64,000 nt of DNA, from positions 868,001-932,000 of the forward strand of contig NC_060105.1 in NCBI RefSeq assembly GCF_021155765.1, in the 5' to 3' direction. The notes beneath the pieces are model-generated. The model saw only the letters and a program-made list of their open reading frames with translations, made no database searches and was not told the origin of the DNA. This DNA comes from Diprion similis (lineage: Eukaryota; Arthropoda; Insecta; Hymenoptera; Diprionidae). Shown here piece by piece: positions 51,901 through 60,525 of this stretch. The first letter of the stretch is position 1, and the number at the start of each line of letters is the position of its first letter. Both the position numbers and the translations under genes were made by a program.

Positions 51901-52861
51901 GAATTCTGTGTCCGAAACGGACTTCAAGTCGAAACGGAGATCGCAGATCAGCACCTCCGGGAGCTCCGTCCCACCCGATGGAAGCACCCACGGATCGACG
52001 CCCACCCAGACGCCGACCCCGACGCCTCCGCCGCTGCCCGAACGGACGGATAGCTTGAACAATCGTACCGAGGAGAGCGAGCTCAGGAAGGCACCATGGT
52101 TTCAAGCCGGCATTCCAAGGTATAATACGATTCGTTTTAAATTATAATCGAGGCCTGCACGTACGCGTGGACTTCCGGTTATCCCGAAATGTTCGCCGAC
52201 GCTGGCGAACCTCCGTGAAAGACTTAATCCTTCATTCAGAGATGAACGTGAGAAGGATTCGCTTTTGATTATTCAAGTGGAGAGGATGAAATTAAGAATT
52301 AATTTGCAATCGGATCGTAAATGATATTTGACAATGAGTCCGGGTTTTCTCTTTTTGCAGAGAAATAACGCTGGAAGTCCTCAGCCAAGAACCGGAAGGC
52401 GCTTTTATGGTACGCGAAAGCACGAGCAAACCGGGATGTTATGCATTGTCCCTGAGAGTACCTCGAGAGTTTCAACCGAGCGGTATCGCTCATTACCTAA
52501 TCATGCGAACGAACAAAGGCTACAAAATCAAGGTACTTGTTCAACGATCGGTGATGTATGTACGTTAAGTTGCACCTGCGTACTACGTCGCTTTGTTATT
52601 CTATTGTGTGGGTGTGCGTGACCTTTTTTTTAACTTGCTTCTTTTCCGCAGGGCTTCACAAAGGAATTCACGACGCTAACGGCGTTGATAACGCATCATT
52701 CGGTGATGCCTGAACTTCTGCCTTGCCCTTTGTCCCTGAGCCGATACAATCCGAGCTTCGTAAAGAGCGATTCGAACAAGGATTTTGCGGACATTGATTC
52801 TGATCCGGATTACAACACTTTGGCAGACTTCCGGAAGATGATGGCAGACTTGAACGTCTAA
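19295..52861 (+). CDS. PTB-SH2 adaptor protein, SH2D5-like (5' part not identified; 8 exons recognised)
   Basis: A putative cytoplasmic phosphotyrosine-signalling adaptor. The recognised exons are 19295-19369, 33134-33280, 50500-50646, 50942-51112, 51215-51657, 51883-52119, 52361-52532 and 52652-52861. All have AG/GT borders and consistent phases, giving 533 residues. Residues 1-123 form the C-terminal part of a PTB domain (SLAGIKVCSPDGK, then MAHALRRISY, then a final helix). Residues about 124-390 are a Ser/Pro/Thr-rich linker. Residues about 395-505 form an SH2 domain with the phosphotyrosine-binding Arg425 in FMVRES. PTB followed by SH2, and the MAHALRR motif, recall vertebrate SH2D5. The SH2 domain is also tensin-like, but tensins have the reverse order. 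The initiator and first PTB strands were not found and probably lie upstream of the window. The family call is from memory of motifs. The exon structure is strong. Confidence 0.85.
19445..19466 (+). repeat. (CT)n microsatellite just inside the intron donor
   Basis: A CT dinucleotide run lies about 75 bases after the donor of the 19295-19369 exon. It is embedded in a longer poly-pyrimidine stretch from 19377 to about 19475. Confidence 0.9.
19844..19873 (+). repeat. (CGAA)n tetranucleotide array
   Basis: About seven CGAA units with one CGTA variant. It accounts for Arg-Thr-Asn repeats in overlapping open frames. Confidence 0.85.
20567..20622 (+). repeat. (TCAAG)n pentanucleotide array, about 10-11 units
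   Basis: Ten perfect CAAGT pentamers occupy 20571-20620, preceded by a partial unit and followed by CAGTG. It is one of the cleanest tandem arrays in the window. Confidence 0.95.
25078..25107. repeat. (TA)n/(CA)n compound microsatellite
   Basis: A TA run passes into ACACACAC and then back to ATATATGTGTG. The tract is partly self-complementary. Confidence 0.8.
25493..25513 (+). repeat. (AAAT)n microsatellite
   Basis: Five AAAT tetramers in tandem. A second, similar tract lies at 33711-33733. Confidence 0.85.
31021..31114. repeat. Near-perfect hairpin with a 22-bp perfect stem
   Basis: Positions 31037-31058 begin TGCGAAAATAAAATAACG. They are perfectly complementary, in reverse, to 31075-31096, with a 16-base loop between. 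Pairing continues imperfectly outward, ATCGAAATTTCCAAAG on the left against TGTTTGAAATCTCGAT on the right. The total hairpin is about 92 bases. Size and shape are compatible with a miRNA-like precursor or a tiny foldback element. No known miRNA seed was recognised. Confidence 0.75.
31918..31956 (+). repeat. (TTC)n microsatellite
   Basis: A TTC run with T and C interruptions. On the other strand it yields a poly-Arg open-frame tail that is not a gene. Confidence 0.85.
32433..32466 (+). repeat. 17-base tandem duplication
   Basis: The unit GTGATACCAGATCAAAA occurs twice in direct succession (32433-32449 and 32450-32466) with no differences, which suggests a recent local duplication. Confidence 0.85.
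33134..33280 (+). CDS. PTB-SH2 gene, exon encoding the PTB C-terminal half (49 codons, phase 0-0)
   Basis: The acceptor TTTTTTCTTTCAG precedes ATCGTGCAGATGG, and a GTGAAT donor follows CCTGAACAG. The product contains MAHALRRISYATC, FSFLAREPG and CHSFITETPEQ, the strand and helix signature of the domain's second half. The exon joins in frame to 50500, where the closing helix (AEELNTIVGNAFRMAYA) is encoded. It is flanked by introns of 13.8 and 17.2 kb. Confidence 0.9.
33711..33733 (+). repeat. (ATAA)n microsatellite
   Basis: Five to six ATAA tetramers in tandem, shortly downstream of the 33134-33280 exon. Confidence 0.85.
34407..34439 (+). repeat. (CTT)n microsatellite
   Basis: About ten CTT triplets in tandem. 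Reverse-strand translation gives a poly-Glu shadow only. Confidence 0.9.
37246..37278 (+). repeat. (CTTT)n tetranucleotide array
   Basis: About eight TTTC units in tandem. They account for the Lys-Glu-Arg repeats in overlapping minus-strand open frames. Confidence 0.9.
39938..39973 (+). repeat. (CTG)n trinucleotide array
   Basis: About ten CTG units with one TTG interruption. On the minus strand they read as a poly-Gln run inside a 173-residue open frame (39664-40185). No splice context or conserved flank supports that frame as a gene. Confidence 0.9.
40049..40102 (+). repeat. Imperfect (GGTAGT/GGTAAT)n tract
   Basis: Irregular GGYAGTGGTAGTGG repeats give Val-Val-Val or Thr-Thr-Thr runs in translated frames. 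It lies 80 bases after the CTG array. Confidence 0.75.
41021..41041 (+). repeat. (GGTT)n microsatellite
   Basis: Five GGTT tetramers in tandem. Confidence 0.85.
43695..43726 (+). repeat. (CTCTC)n array
   Basis: About six CCTCT pentamers in tandem. A related array lies at 46031-46093. Confidence 0.85.
43953..43978. repeat. (TA)n microsatellite
   Basis: A TA run of about 11 units. Confidence 0.85.
46031..46093 (+). repeat. Pyrimidine-rich (CTCTC)n array
   Basis: CT-rich units, including a clean run of CCTCT pentamers at 46070-46092. A second, looser CTCATCTC tract follows near 46262-46320. Both give Leu-Ser repeats in the open frames that cross them. Confidence 0.8.
48987..49316. mobile_element. 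MITE-like foldback element, about 330 bp, no coding sequence
   Basis: The left end TTCTTTTGTAATATGTTATA and the right end match as inverted repeats. GTAGACTAAAAA and TAAGCGACACG are shared almost perfectly over the first 45 bases. Looser similarity continues inward on both arms, where TAAGGCATGTCAA occurs in the left arm at about 49067 and as its reverse complement in the right arm at about 49215. Arms are about 130 bases each. There is no transposase. A target-site duplication is not obvious (flanks end TTTCAT and begin TTAGAA). This layout fits a non-autonomous foldback DNA transposon. The superfamily is unknown. Confidence 0.75.
50500..50646 (+). CDS. PTB-SH2 gene, exon closing the PTB domain (49 codons)
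   Basis: The acceptor CTGTTTCAG precedes GCCGAGGAACTG, and a GTGAGA donor follows AACTTG. It encodes the PTB C-terminal helix (NTIVGNAFRMAYA) and then a basic, proline-containing linker (RRKDRPERT). It is phase 0 at both ends, so skipping it would keep the frame. Confidence 0.9.
50942..52861 (+). CDS. PTB-SH2 gene, five 3' exons (linker and SH2 domain)
   Basis: The exons are 50942-51112, 51215-51657, 51883-52119, 52361-52532 and 52652-52861, with introns of 102-241 bases that contrast with the giant upstream ones. The linker is rich in SPT and contains YVNE at 51524-51535. APWFQAG at about 52091 begins the SH2 domain, FMVRES lies in the 52361 exon, and the last exon carries the closing helix and tail ending MADLNV. 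The TAA stop is at 52859-52861. Split codons between the last three junctions restore the Arg and keep the frame. Confidence 0.93.
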
Positions 52862-53680
52862 TTCGAAAGACGCGAGGCTGTGACGATTCTCTTGATCGTC
52901 CGGGATCCTGACGACCACGTAGCAACAAGTTTCACCTACCGAATTCCAGATGTATGGCAGATTTGCGATCCTTTACTAGGAAAAAGTAAAGGCGAAATTT
53001 TCACGCGTCGTAAATTAATTGGTCTCGGAGTTCGCCGATCAATAAGTGGAACGAAAAGACGTTGGAAAATAAAAACCCAGTGATGATGTGAGAGTTCGTT
53101 GATACACGCGTCAACGACTCTTGTTATATCCACAAATACTCTGAATTCAAATTGATCACAGTCATGGAAGTTGGCCCTTGTGCTAAGCGGAGTGTTTGAA
53201 ATCCGAACTCGATATTCGATAAAATTTCTAAACTACGAAATATTTGATAACCGTACTTGCAGACCCGATGTTTAATTATGCAGATCAACCGAATTTTGTA
53301 AAGATAAATGAGAATGATGTTGCAAGTTATTGTCTTGCTAAAGAATAATCACTACTTGAAATTTTTCATCCCTGATAAAGATTCTATCGATTCTATCTCG
53401 AAATTGATTTTAAATTAATCTCAAGATACGGCTCGCTTGTTAAATTTTCGCCATTTGCAAATTCGGCTACTTTTATAGAAACGATAGAACATTTGAGAGA
53501 GAGAGTTGCAAATTTATACGATTTATACCAAGTCACTTTATTAATTACACTGCAAACACCTCCTCCGCCTCCTCAACCTACTCCTCCTTGGTAGCATGTT
53601 GTCAAGTTGATGTAAATGTGTTTATATGTATATATAAAATATGAATAATTATTGTTAAACTAATGCCAAGATTCATATTT

Positions 53681-53756
53681 AATAATAATAATAACAACAA
53701 CAAGAACAACAACAACAATAATAATAATAATAGTGGTAGTAATAATGATGATGAAT
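53681..53756 (+). repeat. (AAT/AAC/ATG)n compound trinucleotide tract in the 3' UTR
   Basis: AATAATAAT is followed by AACAACAAG repeats, then AAT repeats and ATGATGATG. Confidence 0.9.
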
Positions 53757-54335
53757 GATAATATCAAATCATCACACGAAGATGGAGAAAGAGGAAGATT
53801 GAAAAAATTATTAATCGCGCAGCCGCGAGAGCAACCTAGTCTTGTATAGAAAGAAAATGGGGGCAGACACTAAAAATAAGTTTGAAATATATATGAATAT
53901 AAGATGAAAACGAAAAGTAAATACCGCTTTAATCGCGTAGATAAATAAAACGGAGCTACTATAATATATATTATTATATATACATATATGAAGATGTATA
54001 ATGCCTGCTTTCGAACAGTCGGGTTTATAAGGCGGATTCGCTTTCCATCCTAAAACCCCGTCGATTGTATTTTACGTGTTGAAACGTCATTCAATCCAGT
54101 TCTGCGGCAGTTTATTATTAATTCACGTGCACTCGACTATAAGAAGAATAGATACGATAGTTGATACAAATTTTAGTAAACACACGCCGTAGAAGTGCTA
54201 AAATAAACGTTAAAAAATGAGAGGCAAAATAAACTGCTGTGAGATGAAAGCTGAACGAACAAAGTTAACCATTGCTTGGGGTTCGTCATACTGTAAGGAT
54301 AATAATAATTATATAAATTCGTTGTATGATGGAAC

Positions 54336-54341
54336 AATAAA
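54336..54341 (+). terminator. Poly(A) signal AATAAA, PTB-SH2 gene
   Basis: A canonical hexamer at the end of the long A/T-rich 3' UTR, about 140 bases before the opposing poly(A) signal of DCAF13. Confidence 0.5.
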
Positions 54342-54479
54342 ATTATTTATTACAAATAAATGAATAAACTGCGCCAAAATATTTCAAGCGAAGAACGAAA
54401 AACAAGCCCACCTCGGGAAAACTCATATCGCCGCAAAACGACCGAGTGAAAATGCTTCGTATTGAAAAATTTCCGGACA

Positions 54480-54507
54480 TTTATTGGAAAGAAAATAACC
54501 TTTTATT
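54480..54507 (-). terminator. Poly(A) signals for DCAF13 (minus strand)
   Basis: TTTATT (AATAAA on the minus strand) occurs at 54502-54507 and again at 54480-54485, that is 18 and 40 bases beyond the stop codon. The second is better spaced for a short 3' UTR. Confidence 0.5.
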
Positions 54508-54524
54508 AATTATAATTTTTCCAT

Positions 54525-57500
54525 TCATTCATCTTCACGAACAACATGTCTAGATCTTTCAGACACGAATGGCACTGCGCCCGGTTTCGAGTGAGCTCGT
54601 CTGTTGCTTTCCCTGGAAAAATAAATCAAAAATCATTAATTCACGTTTAAAAGGGAACAATAATATCCGTGATTTCAAAAACCAGCGTTTCCTCTATAGT
54701 ACCTTTTTTTTAAACAAATAACTACTGCCAGATACTCACTTTCGCTTAACTTTCTCTCGTAATGTACGAAGCTCGGCCTGAGCGTTATAGATGTGCTTAG
54801 GCACGTGTCTTTTACGAGCAATTTTCCGAACCTGTGGATGACTGGCGAACTTTTCTTTCAAAGCTTCGCTGTAATTGAGGGCCGCCTTCTCTCTTGGTTT
54901 CAACTGACGAAAGCAAAGTGCGAAATTAAACAATCGGTGCAAATAACACTGGAGAGTAAAACGTAGAACAGGAACTCACCACTCCAAGCTTCTCGGAAGC
55001 CCTAGACTTCCAAACTCTGATGTTCATCTCGTCGCTACCACACAATACGTACTTATCATCTAGGGACCACGCCACACAAGTAAGCCTTTGCATACGTTTT
55101 GTGTGATAAACATCTCGCGAATGACCTTTGCTCACCTCGAAAATTCGGATTGATTTATCGTAACCTCCAGAAACAAATTCCTTGCCCGTTGGAGCGTAAT
55201 CTACATCTACAACTGCTCCAACGTGATCCATATGCACGTTCACAGGAGACTTCAATTTTCGAGTATCAAACGTGTACAGGCTGAATGAGAAAAACAATTG
55301 AATTGTAGAAACTGCATTGCCCTGATTTATGGCCTATAAATTGTATGTAAAAATCATATTTTACTTGTAATCCTCGCTGGCGCAGGTAAAAACAAAAGCC
55401 TCCATCGGATTCCACGATATCTTATTGTTTCTTAGCTTCATAACTACTTTTCGCAGCGGACCAGATTCCCTCGTATCATATAAAATTGTACTTCTGTCGC
55501 TGGCACAGGCAACTACAATAATAAATTTAATCAGATTATACTGTAAATATCCGCAGTGCTTATAAGGAAAATATGATAACATCATATGTCATTTACCCAA
55601 CAAGTTCGTTTGGATTGGGTTAAATTTAACATCATGTAAACTGTCTACACCCCACTTCAAAGTCCGCACAGGTTCATTTCTGGTCTCTTCCCAGATTTGA
55701 CATGTCTCACCACAGGTCGCAAACACAGGATCTTTTCGATGATGACTCAAGGCTGTTAGGACGGTCTGTAATTTGACAGTAAAACACCGAATTGATTTAG
55801 CAACGCTTTTCATTTTCTTACACTGTGTCCTGCGTTTGAATCTCCCGCCTAAACGCCATTTAATTGTAAGTAACAGATAACCGTCCATAAATAGCAGGTC
55901 AGTTCTAAGTTCACTCATTTTGATAAGCCAGTTCTCCTAGTTCCATACCAAGCACTGTTACTCTTCTATCTTAAAATTCCTCGACCTCATCAAGATGGTA
56001 GAAGAGAATCTTGGCAGACCGTTTGATGCTTGTGAGAGATTTAATTAGCTTTCTTTCTTGAATTGAAACTTGTTCAAAGTAGTAAAAATTTCAATAAGCT
56101 AATAACTATTTACTATTCCAGGTTTTATAAAGGACATCAGTTTAAATGAACCAGCCGTAAATGCCAGAGTTAGAGATATCGTGCAAAGGGCGAATAATAT
56201 TACTCGATGCAACCGTGTAGCATGGCTGATCAAAGCAGTAACATGCATAGATCTGACGACACTGGGTGGCGATGACACTTTTGCAAATGTTGAAAGACTC
56301 ACTAAGAAGGTGACATTAAATGCAGACTATTTGGATGAACATGATCTAATAAATTCGATATTTTCAGGCTGTGAAGCCTATCGTTTTACCATTTGAATGG
56401 GAAGGCTCTCTGTCTACTGCAGCAGTTTGTGTATATCCTGCACGTGTCGCCGATGTTGTACAAACATTAAAGAACCTTGATGCCTTGGGAAAAGTGAACG
56501 TGGCTAGCGGTAAGAAATGTCTAATTCAAAATTCCATATAAAAAGAGAAACAAGTTTTACAAATGTCCGATGATGTGCATAGTTGCTACCGGATTCCCAA
56601 GCGGTCAATATCTATTGCAAACTCGGCTGGATGAAATCTCGCTTGCAGTTTCAAGTGGAGCTACAGAAATAGATATTGTGATAAATCGTACGCTAGCATT
56701 GACCCATCAGTGGGAAAAATTGTACGATGAGATTAAATTGATGAAGCAAGCCTGTGGAACAGCGAAAATGAAGACTATTTTAGCGACTGGTGAACTTTTT
56801 GACCTCAAAGATGTGTACAGAGCATCTATAATCGCAGCAATGGCTGGATCAGATTTTATAAAAACTTCAACTGGAAAAGAAACGGTGAATGCTACTTTGC
56901 CTGTCGGGATTGTCATGTGCAGAGCTATTAGGGACTACCATCAATCGACTGGTTACAAGGTACGGCCAATAAGTCAGTAATTTCGTTCCAAATACTTTAG
57001 ATAACACTTGCGTATTTTCAGGTTGGATTTAAGCCAGCTGGAGGCATAAAAACTTGGGGAGAAGCCCTTCAGTGGCTGGTATTGATCAAGGAAGAACTAG
57101 GCAATGAGTGGCTGAATAACAGTCTATTCAGAATTGGTGCTTCAAGTGTGCTAGGTGACATCTCTAGCGAAATTAAACGGTCTTTGGAAGAACTGAAAAA
57201 GACCTCTGATAATTCAGAGTAATAAAGATCTTTGGAAAAAAACTGCGTTAACTTTGTTTAAAAATTAAAAACAATTTTACAGATATGAACTCACCTTGCT
57301 GACGATGGTGTTAATTGGATCCTCCTGTTCTCCCGTTATTGAACTTTCGGCCTTCCAGGTCTTTATAGTTTTGTCATCGCCGATACTGAGGAAGTTTTCT
57401 CCATTTGGTGAAAATGCAATGCCCCTAACAATGCCGTCGTGAGCAAGAAATGAGCGCTCGCATATGCGTTGCGATAAATTCCACACTTTAATCTCTCCAT

Positions 57501-57908
57501 CGAATGCCCCACTCAAAAGAGTCGATAGCTTCAGAGGGTGCTTAGAAAGACAAGACACACTGTCTTTGTGGCCATCCAAACTCCCTATAAATGGCTTAGC
57601 GAATACTCTCTCTAGCTTGACTGCATTTACAGCCCTTGTGTACTCTCTCGCCGCCTCAAACGGATGCAGAGATGGATCGTAGTTTCTGGGAACTAGAAGA
57701 AATCAAATTGTTTATTGAATACGCATAAAAAGTTAGAGAAAAAAAAATAGTTTTTCTTGCTTGTCGTTTTCGCTACAAATCTAGTGTACACAATACGGTT
57801 TATAGGTTAGGTAAACTATGACGATATTCATGAAATACCTTTATGAATATCACGTTTGGTTTCTCTCAGATATTCATCAGGATTTCTGGAGAGCACCTTG
57901 ACTTTCAT
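54525..57908 (-). CDS. DCAF13: DCAF13 / SOF1-like WD40 protein
   Basis: A nucleolar WD-repeat protein of the small-subunit processome (yeast Sof1) needed for 18S rRNA maturation, and in animals also a DDB1-CUL4 adaptor. Exons in transcript order are 57908-57839, 57692-57295, 55765-55597, 55512-55365, 55280-54980, 54903-54740 and 54612-54525. They give 445 residues, the same length as the human protein. The start MKVKVLSRNPDEY and the C-terminal Sof1 segment (RKIARKRHVPKHIY, then AHSKPGAVPFVSE) are family hallmarks. Seven blades can be followed by IKVWNLS, IKTWK, CQIWEE, ILYDTR, LYTFDTR, IRIFEV and IRVWKS. Intron 2 (55766-57294) contains the whole DERA gene on the other strand. It starts divergently from EXOC3 and converges on the PTB-SH2 gene. 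Confidence 0.96.
55995..57222 (+). CDS. DERA: Deoxyribose-phosphate aldolase
   Basis: A class I aldolase cleaving 2-deoxyribose-5-phosphate to glyceraldehyde-3-phosphate and acetaldehyde in deoxynucleoside catabolism, cytosolic. Exons are 55995-56031, 56122-56309, 56368-56509, 56583-56959 and 57022-57222, with 314 residues against 318 in human. Conserved features visible are AWLIKAVTCIDLTTL, AAVCVYPARV, ATEIDIVINR with Asp153, SDFIKTSTGK with Schiff-base Lys216, and GFKPAGG with Lys252, so the catalytic set is intact. Exon 1 is inferred from ATG at 55995 with a GTGAGA donor that leaves a one-base split codon matching exon 2. It is the least certain exon. The whole gene lies in intron 2 of DCAF13 on the opposite strand. 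Confidence 0.95.
57221..57226 (+). terminator. Poly(A) signal AATAAA overlapping the DERA stop codon
   Basis: The sequence reads TAATAAAG, so the hexamer starts at the second base of the stop codon. A cleavage site 10-30 bases later would leave an extremely short 3' UTR and stay within the DCAF13 intron, which ends at 57294. Confidence 0.55.
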
Positions 57909-58246
57909 TTTGGTGCACTACCAGTCCTCTGTCTTAAATTATCAAATATGTAAGTCGATTGATAATTATGAAACATGCGAGAAACACGCGCTGTGAAATA
58001 TAAGGGACTAAGCAGTGTGCCATGTGTATGAATATATGTTTTAAAAAAAGGCAAGCTATTATTGGTCGGGTGTAACGGAAGGCACCAATGATATCGCTTT
58101 ATTAGCAATAAACTGCGCTGATCAAGAGAATTTTATGCAACATGGCCTTGGCTTGTGTGGGCGTCAGCTGTGTTATAACCCCAAAAACTGACGGCTGTCA
58201 AAGCCTTGTCAACACAGAGAGTGATTGAGGTTTAAAAATAATAATC
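57909..58246. promoter_or_regulatory. Shared divergent promoter interval, DCAF13 and EXOC3
   Basis: Only 338 bases separate the two start codons. ATTGG at 58061-58065 and CCAAT at 58085-58089 are CCAAT-box words in opposite orientations near the middle. No TATA box is evident for either gene, as is usual for housekeeping bidirectional promoters. The promoter assignment is inference from layout. Confidence 0.6.
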
Positions 58247-60517
58247 ATGACGAACGAGAACGGAGAAAAAATGCTCGACCTACGAAAATCTGAAGAGGAA
58301 GCTAAGGCAACAGCAACGAAACACATAATAAATATGCTCCAGCGTCCTGGTCAGCTGGAGAAAGTAGAACAGTACAAGCGTAGGATCAGTCGAAAGAAGG
58401 CTTCGATTGAAACAAAGTTGAAAACTGCTATGCAAAGTCAATTGGACGGGGTGAGAGTTGGTTTCAATCAGCTTCAAGAGTCGCTGGAAAGTATCGCTTT
58501 GATTAAACAAGAACTGGATCTGATCGGTGAGTCATTTGGCTCCGCTCCTGAGCTGAACAACACTCTGCAGGCTGTCCAAGATGAGAACATGCGTCACTCG
58601 CAGTACGTCACTGCTAAAGAGAACCTGAAACACATATTCACCGTTCCAGAAAGTGTTGAAAAGACAAAGCAATGGATAAATGAAGGAAAACTTTTACATG
58701 CCCATCAGAGTTTGATGGATTTAGAGAATTCGAGAGACGACTTGCTGTACGAACTGCACAAGCTGCCCAATCAATCACCCGCCGATAAAGTCATGCTGAA
58801 AGCGTACTTTGAGGATGTCGAAACTTTGTCGCAGTTAATGGAAAAGCAAATCAAATTGGTTGTTGGTCGGACTCTGAACACCGTCAGGAAAGAACCAACT
58901 ATCATCGTTACGGCACTGAGGATAATTGAACGAGAAGAAAAGGCGGATCAGTTTGCGATTCAAAGGCATAAGCAGAGCGGGTTCATGCCTCCGGGAAGAC
59001 CAAAGAATTGGAAAAAGATGGCAATTGAAGTACTGGAGAAATCTGTGGCCAACAGAGTCGAGGGAACACATGTAGACGAGAGGGCAGACAATAAAATGTG
59101 GCTGGCGAGGTATCTGGAACTGGCACGTCTCCTAATCCTCGAAGACCTAAGGGTGGTAAAAACACTCTGCGGACCTTGTTTCCCACCCTCTTATAACATA
59201 GTCAGAAAGTTTGTAGAGATGTACCACAACAGTCTATCTCAACACTTGAAAGACATAATAGCGAATGGCCTAGAGGGTAACGAATACGTATCTCTGCTTG
59301 CCTGGATAATGAATACTTATACAGGTGTAGAACTGATGAAACACCCGGAGCTAAACATCGACACCAGTGATATAGGACCTTTGCTGAGCAATGAGGTCCT
59401 AGAGCAACTGCAGGATCAGTACTTGAAGAACATGCAACAAAACTACGAAGAGTGGATGAAGAAAACATTAGAAACTGAAAAGGTTGACTGGTGGAGTGGA
59501 ATCTTGCCGGAAGGTAGTACGCAAGAAACCTATTACCACACGGCAGCACCAGTAATCATATTTCAAATGGTGGATCAGAATCTCCAAGTAACAAAAACGA
59601 TCAGCAATCAATTAACTGCCAGAGCGCTTGTCCTTTGTATAGATCAAGTTGTGAGATACTGTGCAGCGTATCGTCAGGCCATACTTGAGTTCAAAAGCAA
59701 ACATTTCGAGGATCGGAGCAGAGTTCCTTACTTCACTCATCATATGATCACCATTGTAAACAATTGCCTTCAGTTTATAGAACTCGCTCAGCAAATGAAA
59801 CAACTTTACTGGGTCTCCAATGCCAGCGGCGATGCTGCTGTCAAGTTTGAGGCTCTCTTGGCCAATTATCAACAATTGAGAGATGAAGCGGCGACCATTT
59901 TATTGGAAGAGTCGTTCCTAGACTTGGAACTCCACTTCCAAGATCTCCTCACTCCAAAATGGCTCTCCTCGCCGATACCTGTAGAAACGATCTGTGTAAC
60001 ATTGGAGGATTATTTTCAGGACTATAATCATCTTAGAGTAAAGAATTTTGAATACGTTATTACAGAGGCTCAAAATCTGATTGCTAAACGATATATAGCG
60101 GCTATGTTGCAGCGAAAGATATCACTCAAGACGTACGACGAATGTCTCACTTGCACATCAAAAATTATGACAGAGGCTGATAAGATAAAGAATTTTTTTG
60201 TCAGAATTGCACCTAAAGTGGGCAACTTTGATTCGCCTTTCGAAGTAATAAAAAGACTGGCTGAAGTACTGCGTTGCGAAGATTCCGAAATTTTATCTTT
60301 GGATCTACATTCACTCGTTGAAAAATACCCTGACATGACCGAAGATCATCTCGTACGATTGTTGAGCCTCAGAGGAGATATACCGAGAGCTACAGCTAGG
60401 GAAAAAGTAGCATACATATACGAAGCTCAACGTAATCGAACAACTCCACAGCCCATGCCTAATAGTATATTTAAGCAAATTGTCATCCAGGACAGTTTCT
60501 TAAATTGGAAACCCTGA
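58247..60517 (+). CDS. EXOC3: Exocyst complex component 3 (Sec6), intronless
   Basis: A subunit of the octameric exocyst that tethers secretory vesicles to the plasma membrane before SNARE fusion. The 756-residue frame is uninterrupted and close to the human protein in length (about 745-756). An N-terminal coiled-coil region (about residues 35-130) is rich in Lys, Gln and Leu. The helical Sec6 region follows, with signatures such as SGFMPPGRPKNWKKMA (about 245-260), VDERADNKMWLARYLELAR (about 275-295), VDWWSGILPEG (about 420-430) and LLSLRGDIPRA near the C terminus. The start ATG at 58247 follows an in-context AATAATC and gives a full-length N terminus. The single exon contrasts with split neighbours. 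AATAAA at 60526-60531 lies 9 bases after the stop. Confidence 0.95.
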   Translation: MTNENGEKMLDLRKSEEEAKATATKHIINMLQRPGQLEKVEQYKRRISRKKASIETKLKTAMQSQLDGVRVGFNQLQESLESIALIKQELDLIGESFGSAPELNNTLQAVQDENMRHSQYVTAKENLKHIFTVPESVEKTKQWINEGKLLHAHQSLMDLENSRDDLLYELHKLPNQSPADKVMLKAYFEDVETLSQLMEKQIKLVVGRTLNTVRKEPTIIVTALRIIEREEKADQFAIQRHKQSGFMPPGRPKNWKKMAIEVLEKSVANRVEGTHVDERADNKMWLARYLELARLLILEDLRVVKTLCGPCFPPSYNIVRKFVEMYHNSLSQHLKDIIANGLEGNEYVSLLAWIMNTYTGVELMKHPELNIDTSDIGPLLSNEVLEQLQDQYLKNMQQNYEEWMKKTLETEKVDWWSGILPEGSTQETYYHTAAPVIIFQMVDQNLQVTKTISNQLTARALVLCIDQVVRYCAAYRQAILEFKSKHFEDRSRVPYFTHHMITIVNNCLQFIELAQQMKQLYWVSNASGDAAVKFEALLANYQQLRDEAATILLEESFLDLELHFQDLLTPKWLSSPIPVETICVTLEDYFQDYNHLRVKNFEYVITEAQNLIAKRYIAAMLQRKISLKTYDECLTCTSKIMTEADKIKNFFVRIAPKVGNFDSPFEVIKRLAEVLRCEDSEILSLDLHSLVEKYPDMTEDHLVRLLSLRGDIPRATAREKVAYIYEAQRNRTTPQPMPNSIFKQIVIQDSFLNWKP

Positions 60518-60525
60518 GTACTGTA

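Larger units (their letters stand above)
52862..54341 (+). other. 3' UTR of the PTB-SH2 gene
   Basis: An A/T-rich non-coding stretch of about 1.5 kb follows the TAA stop. It contains an (AAT/AAC)n tract at 53681-53756 and TATATA runs near 53960. Several AATAAA-type hexamers occur, and the last before the convergent neighbour is at 54336-54341, which I take as the likely poly(A) signal. Confidence 0.6.

Noticed and set aside
55589..55918. Longer minus-strand frame starting with ATG at 55918 as an independent gene
   Set aside because: Only the part from 55765 downward is exon 3 of DCAF13. The upstream extension crosses the acceptor CAG and is unlike any DCAF13 homologue.
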